From positions 62,001 through 126,000 of the forward strand of contig NZ_JACHLK010000017.1 in assembly GCF_014207955.1 (NCBI RefSeq): a stretch of 64,000 nt of DNA, in the 5' to 3' direction. Shown here one piece after another: positions 48,884 through 57,060 of the stretch. Position 1 is the stretch's first letter, and every line of letters starts with the position of its first letter. This DNA comes from Acidovorax soli. Its GTDB lineage: Bacteria > Pseudomonadota > Gammaproteobacteria > Burkholderiales > Burkholderiaceae_C. A program made the position numbers and the translations under genes. Below the pieces are notes generated by a model, which had not been told where the DNA came from, ran no database searches, and saw nothing but the letters and a program-made list of their open reading frames with translations.

Positions 48884-50956
48884 TCAGATCGAGGCAGCAA
48901 GGGTCGTCCCCTGGAGGATGGCGCGCTTGGCATCGAGCTCGGCGGCCACGTCGGCGCCGCCGATGAGGTGGGCGCTCTGCCCCTCGGCCACCAGCGCGTC
49001 GTACAGCGCGCGCAGCGGCTCCTGGCCCGCGCAGACCACGATGTGGTCGACATCGAGCACCTGGGGCGCGCCGCCATCGATGGTGACGTGCAGGCCGGCG
49101 TCGTCCACGCGCTCATAGGCCACGCCCGAGCTCATGCCCACGTTGCGCGCCTTGAGCGAGGTGCGGTGGATCCAGCCCGTGGTCTTGCCCAGCTGGTCGC
49201 CCACCTTGCTGGTCTTGCGCTGCAGCAGGTGCACCTGGCGCGCGGGCGCCTCCACCTGCGGGGCACGCAGGCCGCCGGCCTGGGCATAGGCGGTGTCGAT
49301 GCCCCACTCGTCATTGAACTTGGCCGGCGCCAGGGCCCCGCTCTCGCCTTCGTGCGTGAGGTATTCGCCCACATCGAAACCGATGCCGCCCGCGCCGATG
49401 ATGGCCACGCGCCGGCCCACGGTTTTCTTGTCGCGCAGCACATCGAGGTAGCTCAGCACCTTGGGGTGGGTGATGCCTTCGATATCCGGCGTGCGCGGCT
49501 GGATGCCCGTGGCCACCACCACCTCGTCATAGCCCTGCCCCGCCAGGTCGCTTGCCTGCACGCGGGTGTTCAGGCGCACGTCCACGCCGTGCAGCTCCAG
49601 CTGGCGGCGGTAGTAGCGCAGGGTTTCGTAGAACTCCTCCTTGCCCGGCACCTGCTTGGCGATGTTGAGCTGGCCGCCGATCTCGGCCGCCGCGTCGAAC
49701 AGCACCACGGCATGGCCGCGCTGCGCGGCGGTGACGGCAAAGCTCAGGCCGGCCGGGCCGGCGCCGACCACGGCGATGCGCTTTTTGGCGGCGGCGGGGG
49801 CAATGACCAGTTCCGTCTCATGGCAGGCACGCGGGTTCACCAGGCAGCTCGTGATCTTGCCGCCAAAGGTGTGGTCCAGGCAGGCCTGGTTGCAGGCGAT
49901 GCAGGTGTTGATCTCATCGGCCCGGCCCTGGCGCGCCTTGCGCACGAAGTCGGCATCGGCCAGCAGCGGGCGCGCCATGGAGACCATGTCGGCGCAGCCT
50001 TCGGCCAGCAGGCGCTCGGCCACCTCGGGCGTGTTGATGCGGTTGGAGGTGATGAGCGGTATGCCCACCTGCCCCATGACCTGTTTCGTCACCCAGGCGT
50101 AGGCCGCGCGCGGCACCTTGGTGGCGATGGTGGGGATGCGCGCCTCGTGCCAGCCGATGCCGGTGTTCAGGATGGTGGCGCCCGCCGCCTCGATGGCCTG
50201 GGCCAGCTGTATCACCTCGGCCAGCGTGGAGCCCCCCTCCACCAGGTCGAGCATGGACAGGCGGTAGATGATGATGAAGTGGGGGCCTACGCGCTCGCGC
50301 GTGCGCCGCACGATCTCGACCGGGAAGCGCATGCGATTGGCATAGCTGCCGCCCCAGGCATCGTCGCGGTGGTTGCTACGCGCGGCGATGAACTCGTTGA
50401 TCAGATAGCCCTCGGAGCCCATCACTTCCACCCCGTCATAGCCCGCATGCTGGGCCAGCGCAGCGCAGCGCGCGAAGTCTTCGATGGTCTGCTCCACCTC
50501 ATCCGCCGTGAGCGCATGCGGCACGTGGGGGTTGATGGGTGCGCGCAGCGCACTCGGCGCCACCAGGTCGCGGTGGTAGGCATAGCGGCCGAAGTGCAGG
50601 ATCTGCATCGCGATCTTGCCGCCCTCGGCATGCACGGCCTGGGTGACCTTGCGGTGCTGCTCCGCTTCATGCTCATTGACCAGCATGGCCCCGCCCTGCA
50701 TGGGCCGGCCGCGCTCGTTGGGCGCAATGCCGCCCGTGACGATGAGCCCTACCTCGCCGCGCGCCCGCTCGGCATAGAAGGCCGCCATGCGCTCGAAGCC
50801 GTTGGCCACTTCTTCGAGCCCCACGTGCATGGAGCCCATGAGCACGCGGTTCTTGAGCGTGGTGAAGCCCAGGTCCAGCGGGGCATGCAGGTGGGGATAG
50901 GGACTGCCGCCGCCGGCAGCCTGTGGGGCCGGGGCAGGTTTCAGGACAGCGCTCAT
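48884..50956 (-). CDS. fadH: 2,4-dienoyl-CoA reductase FadH (NADPH)
   Basis: A 690-residue flavoprotein that reduces 2,4-dienoyl-CoA during unsaturated fatty acid oxidation. The N-terminal TIM barrel with FMN spans about 20-370 (LKNRVLMGSMHVGLEE, HFGRYAYH, GSEGYLINEFIAARSNHRDDAWGGS). A [4Fe-4S] site follows, CIACNQACL-x-CLVNPRACHE. The C-terminal FAD domain begins VVGAGPAGLSFAVTAAQRGH and the NADPH domain IIGAGGIGFDVGEYL. ATG at 50956 is used; an earlier one lies inside the PadR operators. Its -35 and -10 lie within the twin palindromes. Followed by an NTF2-like and an acyl-CoA ligase gene. Confidence 0.92.
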   Translation of the reverse strand: MSAVLKPAPAPQAAGGGSPYPHLHAPLDLGFTTLKNRVLMGSMHVGLEEVANGFERMAAFYAERARGEVGLIVTGGIAPNERGRPMQGGAMLVNEHEAEQHRKVTQAVHAEGGKIAMQILHFGRYAYHRDLVAPSALRAPINPHVPHALTADEVEQTIEDFARCAALAQHAGYDGVEVMGSEGYLINEFIAARSNHRDDAWGGSYANRMRFPVEIVRRTRERVGPHFIIIYRLSMLDLVEGGSTLAEVIQLAQAIEAAGATILNTGIGWHEARIPTIATKVPRAAYAWVTKQVMGQVGIPLITSNRINTPEVAERLLAEGCADMVSMARPLLADADFVRKARQGRADEINTCIACNQACLDHTFGGKITSCLVNPRACHETELVIAPAAAKKRIAVVGAGPAGLSFAVTAAQRGHAVVLFDAAAEIGGQLNIAKQVPGKEEFYETLRYYRRQLELHGVDVRLNTRVQASDLAGQGYDEVVVATGIQPRTPDIEGITHPKVLSYLDVLRDKKTVGRRVAIIGAGGIGFDVGEYLTHEGESGALAPAKFNDEWGIDTAYAQAGGLRAPQVEAPARQVHLLQRKTSKVGDQLGKTTGWIHRTSLKARNVGMSSGVAYERVDDAGLHVTIDGGAPQVLDVDHIVVCAGQEPLRALYDALVAEGQSAHLIGGADVAAELDAKRAILQGTTLAASI

Positions 50957-50971
50957 CGGGGTCTCCTTGTG

Positions 50972-50993
50972 TTTATGCAACCAGTTGCACAAA
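50972..50993. promoter_or_regulatory. PadR-type operator 1 (fadH side)
   Basis: TTTATGCAAC-CA-GTTGCACAAA, 22 bp with one mismatch between arms. It overlaps and follows the -10 of the fadH promoter. Its centre is 40 bp from the second copy, about four helical turns, so two dimers would bind the same DNA face. Confidence 0.75.
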
Positions 50994-51020
50994 TATATCC
51001 AGCATCCCGTTTTTATGCAA
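50992..51020 (-). promoter_or_regulatory. fadH promoter
   Basis: On the minus strand TTGCAT (51015-51020), a 17-bp spacer and TATATT (50992-50997). The -35 sits inside operator 2 and the -10 at the edge of operator 1. Transcription would begin about 30 bp before the fadH ATG. Confidence 0.7.
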
Positions 51021-51033
51021 CCAGTTGCATAAA
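51012..51033. promoter_or_regulatory. PadR-type operator 2
   Basis: TTTATGCAAC-CA-GTTGCATAAA, a perfect 22-bp palindrome nearly equal to operator 1. It covers the -35 of fadH and lies 67 bp upstream of the divergent padR-family gene, fitting autoregulation. Confidence 0.78.
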
Positions 51034-51099
51034 CAATCGAGAGCGCTCCCGATTCAGGCAAGATGGCGATTCCGCAGCCTTCTCCCGCGCCCTCTTTCG

Positions 51100-51654
51100 A
51101 TGTCCCTGCCCCACGCCCTTCTCACCGCCCTGGTCGAGCACCCCTGCTCGGGCTCGGAGCTTGCCGAGCGCTTCGACAAGTCCATCGGCTACTTCTGGCA
51201 CGCCACGCACCAGCAGATCTACCGCGAACTGGCGCGGCTGGAGGAGGCGCTGTGGATCGAGGCCCTGCCGGCCGAGACCGGCCGCGGCCGCAAGCGCCAG
51301 TTCCGCCTGCTGCCCGCAGGCCGCAAGGAGCTGCGCCGCTGGATCGCCGAGCAACAGGACCCCACGCCCCTGCGCGACGAACTCATGGTGCGCCTGCGCG
51401 CCGAGGCCGCCGTCGGCCCCACGGGGCTGGAGAAGGAAATCGCCCGCCTGCAGGCCATGCACCAGGACAAGCTGGCCGTCTACCGGCGCATCGCGCAGCG
51501 CGACTTCATCGGCAAGGAGCCAAGCCGCGAGCGCCGCCTGCAGCACCTGGTGCTCAAGGCCGGCATCCTGCAGGAAGAGCTGTCGCTGGCGATTGCGAAA
51601 GAGGCGCTGGAGATACTGGGCGCGCCTGCGCCCTCCACCCGCGGCGCACCGTGA
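51100..51654 (+). CDS. PadR-family transcriptional regulator
   Basis: A 184-residue PadR regulator. The winged helix is HALLTALVEHPCSGSELAERFDKSIGYFWHATHQQIYRELARLEE, with the conserved WHATHQQIYREL recognition segment, and the C-terminal VirF-like helical domain (about 95-175) has LRDELMVRLRAE, ARLQAMHQDKL and the Glu-rich dimer helix. ATG at 51100 is used. It is divergent from fadH, and TGCAACCAGTTGCA palindromes lie between the two. It probably represses fadH and itself until a ligand such as a CoA ester or aromatic acid binds. Confidence 0.9.
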   Translation: MSLPHALLTALVEHPCSGSELAERFDKSIGYFWHATHQQIYRELARLEEALWIEALPAETGRGRKRQFRLLPAGRKELRRWIAEQQDPTPLRDELMVRLRAEAAVGPTGLEKEIARLQAMHQDKLAVYRRIAQRDFIGKEPSRERRLQHLVLKAGILQEELSLAIAKEALEILGAPAPSTRGAP

Positions 51655-51675
51655 CCCCGCACCCGCCACGACGCC

Positions 51676-52086
51676 ATGACCAGCCTCTGGGAGTGCCCGC
51701 AATGCCAGCGCCAGTTCACCCGCAAGAACCAGCGCCACGCCTGCGGAACCGGTGAACGCAGCGCTGTGCTGCGCAACCGGCCGCCCGAGGTCGTGGACCT
51801 GTTTGGCGCGCTGGAGCGCTTTGCCAGGTCACTCGGCCCCGTGGAACTGGTGGCCCGCGAGCGCTATGTGCTGTTTCGCAGCCAACGCATCTTTGCCGAT
51901 GCCGTGATCATGGCCGACGCCGTGCGGCTGGCCATCCACCTGGGGCGCCAGGTGGAGCATGCGCTCTTCATCAAGGTGGTGGCCGACAAGAGGCAGGTCA
52001 CGCATGTGGCCAGGCTGCACAGCCCGCAAGACCTCGAAGCCATGAAGCCGCTGCTGCAGGAAGCGTACGCGCACTCCCTGGCCTGA
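51676..52086 (+). CDS. DUF5655 protein with N-terminal zinc-finger-like motif
   Basis: A 136-residue protein. The start WECPQCQRQFTRKNQRHACG has a C-x2-C and an H-x-C that could bind zinc, the rest is a DUF5655 domain (DLFGALERFARSLGPVELVARERYVLFRSQRIFADAVIM). The function of DUF5655 is unknown. ATG at 51676 is 21 bp after the padR stop, so the gene may be co-transcribed with it. It is convergent with the chemoreceptor gene. Confidence 0.78.
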   Translation: MTSLWECPQCQRQFTRKNQRHACGTGERSAVLRNRPPEVVDLFGALERFARSLGPVELVARERYVLFRSQRIFADAVIMADAVRLAIHLGRQVEHALFIKVVADKRQVTHVARLHSPQDLEAMKPLLQEAYAHSLA

Positions 52087-52112
52087 GCACTGCAGCGGCC
52101 GCCGCAGCGACC

Positions 52113-53822
52113 TCAAAACGATTCCCAGTCCTCTGTCTTTTCACCCGCCTTGGCAGGCAGCTTGGCGACCGGCAGGCCGGGGGACTTGGCGGCAATGGCG
52201 GTGGTGGATGGCCTGCGCGTGCCAGGCGCGGGCACCGGCGCGAACCCCTGGCCGGCCTCGCCCCCCAGCTTGAACACGCTGACCGCCTCCACCAGCCGTG
52301 CCGACTGGTGGCTCAGGCTGTCTGCCGCCGCGGCCGACTGCTCGACCAATGCCGCATTCTGCTGGGTGACCTGGTCGAGCTGGCTCACGGCATCGCTGAC
52401 CTGGCTGATGCCCATGGTCTGCTCGGTGGTGGCGGTGCTGATGTCGCTGATGAGCTCGGCCACGCGCTTGACCTGCGCAACGATGTCGGTCATGACGGCA
52501 CCCGCGTCGCCGACCTGGCGGGTGCCGGCCTCGATCTTCTCGACGCTGTCGCCGATCAGGGTCTTGATCTCCTTGGCCGCGGCCGCCGAGCGCCCGGCCA
52601 GGCTGCGCACCTCCGATGCCACGACCGCAAACCCGCGCCCCTGCTCACCGGCGCGGGCAGCCTCCACGGCCGCGTTGAGCGCCAGGATGTTGGTCTGGAA
52701 AGCAATGCCGTCGATGGTGCCGATGATGTCGGTGATCCGCTTGGAGCTGGCCGCGATCTCGTCCATGGTGCCCACCACCTGGCTGACGACGGCCCCGCCC
52801 TTGGTGGCGGCGGTGCTGGCCGACGAGGCCAGCTGCGTGGCCTGGCGGGCCGTCTCTGCATTCGACTGCACCGTGGAGGTCAGTTCCTCCATCGACGCTG
52901 CGGTCTCCTCCAGGTTGCTGGCCTGCTCTTCGGTGCGCTGGCTCAGGTCCTGGTTGCCGGTGGCGATCTCGCTGGCCCCGGTGGCAATGCTGTCGCTGCT
53001 GGTGCGCACCGCGCCCACCACGGTGACCAGGCTTTCATTCATGGTCTTGAGGGCCTGTAGCAGCTGCCCGGTTTCATCGCGCGAGGTGACCTCAATCTGC
53101 GAAGTCAGGTCGCCCGACGACACGGTCTGCGCCACCTGCACCGCGCGCGCGATCGGCACCGTGATCGAGCGCGTGATGGCCCAGGCGGCCAGCATCCCCA
53201 GCGCGATGCCGATGGCGCACAGCGACAGCATCAGCAGGCGCGCCACGCCATAGGCGGCCTCGGCCTCCTCGGCGGCCTGGATGTTGAGCTTGTCCTCCAG
53301 GTCCGCCAGTTCGCCCAGGGTGTTCAGCCACAGCCTCAGCGGGGCCTGCAGCTGGTTCATCAGGACCCCGGTCGCCTCGTCATTCTTGTTGGCCAGGCCC
53401 AAGGAGACCACCTTGTCGACGATGGGCATCGCCGCGGCCTTCATGTCGCGGATCCTTGCAAAGAGGTCCTTCTCCGCCTTGCTGGTGCTGGCGATGTCCG
53501 TGAACATCTTGTCCAGCTTGTCTTGCGCCGCATCGTAGTTGCTGCGGTATCGGGCCAGATCTTCGTTCACCCTGCGCATGCCGGCCTCGTCGGTCAGCAG
53601 CACGACGTCGCGGCTTGCAATCGCCATCTGGTTGACGGCAATGCGCATGGCGACAGCCAGGCGGGCCTCTTGCGTATTGATCTTCGCGATGTCGTCGAGC
53701 CGGTGCTGGACATCCCCCATGCGCGATACCCCGAGGGACGATACCCCCAGAAGCAATGCGAGCATCAGGCCAAAGCCCAGCGCCAGGCGCAGGCCCAGTT
53801 TGAGATTCTTGACGGTATTCAT
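52113..53822 (-). CDS. Methyl-accepting chemotaxis protein
   Basis: A 569-residue chemoreceptor. TM1 (about residues 10-32), a four-helix-bundle periplasmic domain (about 33-190) and TM2 (about 192-212) precede a HAMP domain and a signalling domain with the hairpin tip GIAFQTNILALNAAVEAARAGEQGRGFAVVA. The C-terminus, after a Pro/Ala linker, ends DWESF, the type of pentapeptide that tethers CheR and CheB. ATG at 53822 is used; an earlier one lacks a signal anchor. It is divergent from a diguanylate cyclase across 329 bp. Confidence 0.92.
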   Translation of the reverse strand: MNTVKNLKLGLRLALGFGLMLALLLGVSSLGVSRMGDVQHRLDDIAKINTQEARLAVAMRIAVNQMAIASRDVVLLTDEAGMRRVNEDLARYRSNYDAAQDKLDKMFTDIASTSKAEKDLFARIRDMKAAAMPIVDKVVSLGLANKNDEATGVLMNQLQAPLRLWLNTLGELADLEDKLNIQAAEEAEAAYGVARLLMLSLCAIGIALGMLAAWAITRSITVPIARAVQVAQTVSSGDLTSQIEVTSRDETGQLLQALKTMNESLVTVVGAVRTSSDSIATGASEIATGNQDLSQRTEEQASNLEETAASMEELTSTVQSNAETARQATQLASSASTAATKGGAVVSQVVGTMDEIAASSKRITDIIGTIDGIAFQTNILALNAAVEAARAGEQGRGFAVVASEVRSLAGRSAAAAKEIKTLIGDSVEKIEAGTRQVGDAGAVMTDIVAQVKRVAELISDISTATTEQTMGISQVSDAVSQLDQVTQQNAALVEQSAAAADSLSHQSARLVEAVSVFKLGGEAGQGFAPVPAPGTRRPSTTAIAAKSPGLPVAKLPAKAGEKTEDWESF

Positions 53823-54151
53823 GGCGTCTCCTGGTGGTGGAAGCCGCGTCTGCACAAGCCATTGAATCCATTCACAGGCTGTTACAGCCGGCTGTGTCCA
53901 TGGTACGCGCCGGCGCAGAAATTGGATGCGCAAAGATACGTATCTGCTGGAATTGATGCCCGGCAGCAATTCCATAGAAAAATCCAAAGGCATCCGTCAA
54001 GCCGTTGATTTTCAAGAGATTTCCCTGGCAAGCACCTGCCAACGGGAGTGCTCAGGACAGGGCGTCGCGCCGCCCACGCCAGGCAGACAGGCCCCGATGC
54101 GGCAGCCGGGCCGGGCCTTGCCGGTAAGCTGTGGCCAGGAGGTGGTCGCTG
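53823..54151. other. Divergent intergenic region between chemoreceptor and diguanylate cyclase
   Basis: 329 bp without a gene. It holds AGATACGTATCT (53934-53945) and an imperfect 25-bp dyad GGAATTG-A-TGCC-C-GGCA-G-CAATTCC (53949-53973), both candidates for regulator binding. I see no sigma-28 promoter in front of the chemoreceptor. Confidence 0.4.
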
Positions 54152-55342
54152 ATGGCAAACGACTTGGGGCGGCAGCCCGATGGCAGCGCCGAGGCCCGGC
54201 TGCCTGCCACCTTGCTGCTGCGCGCGGCCGAGCGCCAGCGGGCCGCAGCCACCAGCACGCTGCTGGGTGTGGCCCTGGTGGCCTATGCCCACTGGGGCGG
54301 CCCGGGCCAGGCCTTCGTGCCCTGGTTCGTGCTGGTGCGGCTGGCGGCCCTGGCCTGGTCGCATGCGATCACGCGGCGCATCCAGCAGCTGCATGCCGGT
54401 GGCGAGCCTTTCATGCACCTCGAGTGGCAATTCATCCTGGCCATGGGCGCGGGTGGCGCGGCCTGGGGTCTCATCGGCTGGATGGTGCCCGACCTCAACC
54501 TCGCCGACTGGGCGGCGCGCGACCTGTTCTCGGCCATCATCATGGTGTTCATCTCGTGCATGGTGCTCATCACGCTGTCGCACCACGGTCGGGCCCTGCT
54601 GGCCTATATGTGCGCGCAATGGAGCGTGGCCTGCCTGTACATGGTGCTCGCCCCCGGGCCGCTGGCCAAGGCCCTGCTGATCTTTGTGGGCATCGCCGGC
54701 CTGGTGGCCGTGCTGCTGCTCTACGGCCGCCTGCTGCAGCGCCAGACCCGGCAGGGCGTGCTGGCCGAGCTGCGCAACGACGACCTGACCGCACGCCTGC
54801 AGCAGGCCAACCGGCAGCTCGAACAGGCACTGGAACAGGCTGTGGCCGCCGCCAACCACGACCCGCTCACCGGCCTGCTCAACCGCCGTGCGCTTGCCAC
54901 CCAAGTGGACTACCTGGCCGCGGCACGGCGGCGCCATGGCGGAGCCTGTTCGGTACTGCTGCTCGATATTGACCACTTCAAGCGCATCAACGACAGCCAC
55001 GGCCATGCCGCGGGCGACGAGGTGCTGCGCGCCCTCGCAGCCACGCTGGCCTGCACGCTGCGCGAGGTGGACATCATCGCCCGCTGGGGCGGCGAGGAAT
55101 TCCTGGTGGTGATGCCCGATTGCGACATCGCCACCGCCCTCGTGCGTGCCGAGGATGTGCGCGCCGGCGTGGCGCGCCTGAAGGTCGCCGCCCTGCCCGC
55201 CGACTACCGGCTCGGTGTCTCGATCGGCGCGGCCGACTGGCCCCTGGATGCCGGGTTCGATGCCGTGGTCTCGCGCGCGGATACGGCCCTGTACAGCGCC
55301 AAGGAGGCGGGGCGCAACCGGGTAGAGCAGGCGCGCCCATAG
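54152..55342 (+). CDS. Diguanylate cyclase with membrane sensor
   Basis: A 396-residue GGDEF protein. Six hydrophobic helices fill residues about 35-205. The GGDEF domain begins AAANHDPLTGLLNRRAL, with ARWGGEEF as active site and REVD five residues earlier as I-site, so it should be active and feedback-inhibited. ATG at 54152 follows AGGAGG by nine bases; an earlier GTG at 54131 is weaker. It is divergent from the chemoreceptor, a hint that c-di-GMP and chemotaxis are linked here, which is inference. It ends 53 bp before an unknown gene. Confidence 0.88.
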   Translation: MANDLGRQPDGSAEARLPATLLLRAAERQRAAATSTLLGVALVAYAHWGGPGQAFVPWFVLVRLAALAWSHAITRRIQQLHAGGEPFMHLEWQFILAMGAGGAAWGLIGWMVPDLNLADWAARDLFSAIIMVFISCMVLITLSHHGRALLAYMCAQWSVACLYMVLAPGPLAKALLIFVGIAGLVAVLLLYGRLLQRQTRQGVLAELRNDDLTARLQQANRQLEQALEQAVAAANHDPLTGLLNRRALATQVDYLAAARRRHGGACSVLLLDIDHFKRINDSHGHAAGDEVLRALAATLACTLREVDIIARWGGEEFLVVMPDCDIATALVRAEDVRAGVARLKVAALPADYRLGVSIGAADWPLDAGFDAVVSRADTALYSAKEAGRNRVEQARP

Positions 55343-55395
55343 GCAGCACTACACTCGCCTCCAACCACCGACACGATAGAGGAACGCGATTGCCC

Positions 55396-56037
55396 ATGCC
55401 CCACCCCGAGATGGAATGGATGGACCTGTTTGGCCTGGCCTACACCGATGAGGCTGTGACAGCCTTCCTGGCGAAGCACCCACCCCACAAGGCCGACAAG
55501 CCCAGCGATGGCAGCCAGTACGTGGTGTGCAGGCAAGGCGGCTTCGACCTGCTGTTCGACACCCGCCATGCAGAATCTGCGCCCGCCAGCAAGCGGCAGG
55601 ACCGCAGACTCTCGGGCATCTTCTTCTACAACGAAGGGGTGGACAAGCACCAGCGCTACCCCGGCCCGCTGCCCCTGGGCTTTGACTTTGCCGATGGCCG
55701 GCCGGGCCTGCTGCAAAAACAGACGCCCGAACGCACCTGGGTCATCGGCGAGGGGCGCGTGCCCGTGGACCACCCCGAGCCCGACCATGACCGCTGGGAC
55801 TTCGCTCCCCTGCAGATCAGCGCCAACTATGGCGATGGCGCCGAGATCCGTTACTTCGTGGCGAGCCAGCCCAGCGGAAAACCCGAATGGAAGCCGGCCG
55901 AGACATGGCAGTCCCTGGCGCTATTGCCTGAACGCAAGGCCGACGCCATCAAGCTGTACCGAGACAAGCACAAGGTGGGAATCGCCGAGGCCAAGCTGGC
56001 AGTGGGGCAGCACGCGACGCAGGCCGGGGGGGCTTAG
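55396..56037 (+). CDS. Unknown protein with an L7/L12-like C-terminus
   Basis: A 213-residue protein of unknown family. The first 160 residues are rich in aromatic and charged residues (FLAKHPPHKADKPSDGSQYVVCRQGGFDLLFDT) with no signal peptide. The last 30 residues (ERKADAIKLYRDKHKVGIAEAKLAVGQ) resemble the ribosomal L7/L12 C-terminal helix pair, a module found in some contact-dependent immunity proteins. ATG at 55396 is used; TTG at 55390 has a better-spaced AGAGGA. It is convergent with a beta-propeller gene. A toxin-immunity role is only a possibility. Confidence 0.6.
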   Translation: MPHPEMEWMDLFGLAYTDEAVTAFLAKHPPHKADKPSDGSQYVVCRQGGFDLLFDTRHAESAPASKRQDRRLSGIFFYNEGVDKHQRYPGPLPLGFDFADGRPGLLQKQTPERTWVIGEGRVPVDHPEPDHDRWDFAPLQISANYGDGAEIRYFVASQPSGKPEWKPAETWQSLALLPERKADAIKLYRDKHKVGIAEAKLAVGQHATQAGGA

Positions 56038-56065
56038 CTGCCAGGCCATGGGGCGTCCTTGATAC

Positions 56066-57049
56066 TCACCGGATGGCCGGGTTGCCCGGAACGTCGAACC
56101 GCGTCCAGCGCTCGCCATCGAAGCAGGCCATGTCCTTGGCGCCCACGGACCACAGCACTCCGCCCTGCACCTCGACGACATTGGCATCCGCGAGCTCCGG
56201 CACAAGCCCGGTCTGCACCGGCTGCAGGCACTGCTGCGCTTCGTCGTAGACAAACAGGCCCAGGTTGCCGGCCACATAGAGCCGGCCGCCAAAGCGCTCC
56301 ACGCTGCTGATGCGCAGGGCGCTGCCGCCGGTACCCGGCAAGGGCCGAAAGCCGCCGGCCGCATGGCCTGCCAGCAGGGTGCCGTTGGCGCCGCCGACCA
56401 CCACATCCGTGTCGCTGAATACGCGCAGGCACAGCAGCTGCTCGCGCGTGCTGCTGGCCACGGGCGCCCACTGGCGGCCATCGCTGTGGAAGATCTCGCC
56501 GTCCAGCCCCACCACGTAGATCGACGACTCGCTGACCCCGCCCATGGCCATGAAGCAGCGCTCGGTCGAGCCTTCCACCAGCACGCCGGCGTCGGCATGC
56601 TCCCAGCGCTCGGGGCCGGTGCGCCGGTAGATCTGGCCCGCATCGCCGCAGGCATACAAGGTCTTGCCGATGGCGGCCACGTCCATCAGGTAGCCGTAGT
56701 CCTTGGACCACTCGCCGTGCAGCCCCGCGTCCTGGATCACTTCGTACGAGCCCTGGTCCGCGCCCTGGACGACGATCTCCACCGTCCCCTCCCACGACAG
56801 CGCGACATACGCGCGCTTCTTGCCCTTGGCGTGGGGCCAGACGCACATCGCGATGATGTGCAGCTCCACATCGTCATGGCTCCAGCCCCCGTCGTCTTCC
56901 TCCTGCAGGTCCAGGCTGAGCATGCGGGTCTCATCGACCTCGTAGGGGTCGATGTCGTCGCGGTAGGCGGCCAGCTTGAGGTAGTCGGACTCGACCACCA
57001 CGGCGGTGACGAGGCTGATGGTGGGTTCGGCTTTCTTCTTTCGTGCCAT
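56066..57049 (-). CDS. Beta-propeller protein of unknown function
   Basis: A 327-residue cytoplasmic protein without a signal peptide. After a Lys-rich N-terminus, about six blades can be seen as repeated YACGDAGQIYRRTGPERWEHAD, YVVGLDGEIFHSDGRQWAPV, GGANGTLLAG, VAGNLGLFVYDEA, each a G-x-IY/LF-x-W type blade. It is related to kelch/BNR-like propellers found near Rhs or type VI genes, but no such toxin is here. ATG at 57049 has GGA six bases upstream. Convergent with the L7/L12-like gene. Confidence 0.65.
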   Translation of the reverse strand: MARKKKAEPTISLVTAVVVESDYLKLAAYRDDIDPYEVDETRMLSLDLQEEDDGGWSHDDVELHIIAMCVWPHAKGKKRAYVALSWEGTVEIVVQGADQGSYEVIQDAGLHGEWSKDYGYLMDVAAIGKTLYACGDAGQIYRRTGPERWEHADAGVLVEGSTERCFMAMGGVSESSIYVVGLDGEIFHSDGRQWAPVASSTREQLLCLRVFSDTDVVVGGANGTLLAGHAAGGFRPLPGTGGSALRISSVERFGGRLYVAGNLGLFVYDEAQQCLQPVQTGLVPELADANVVEVQGGVLWSVGAKDMACFDGERWTRFDVPGNPAIR

Positions 57050-57060
57050 GCGCATTCCGT

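Noticed and set aside
48710..51679. Long plus-strand open frame opposite fadH and its neighbours
   Set aside because: Antisense to FadH with intact cofactor motifs; its own protein shows only compositional bias.
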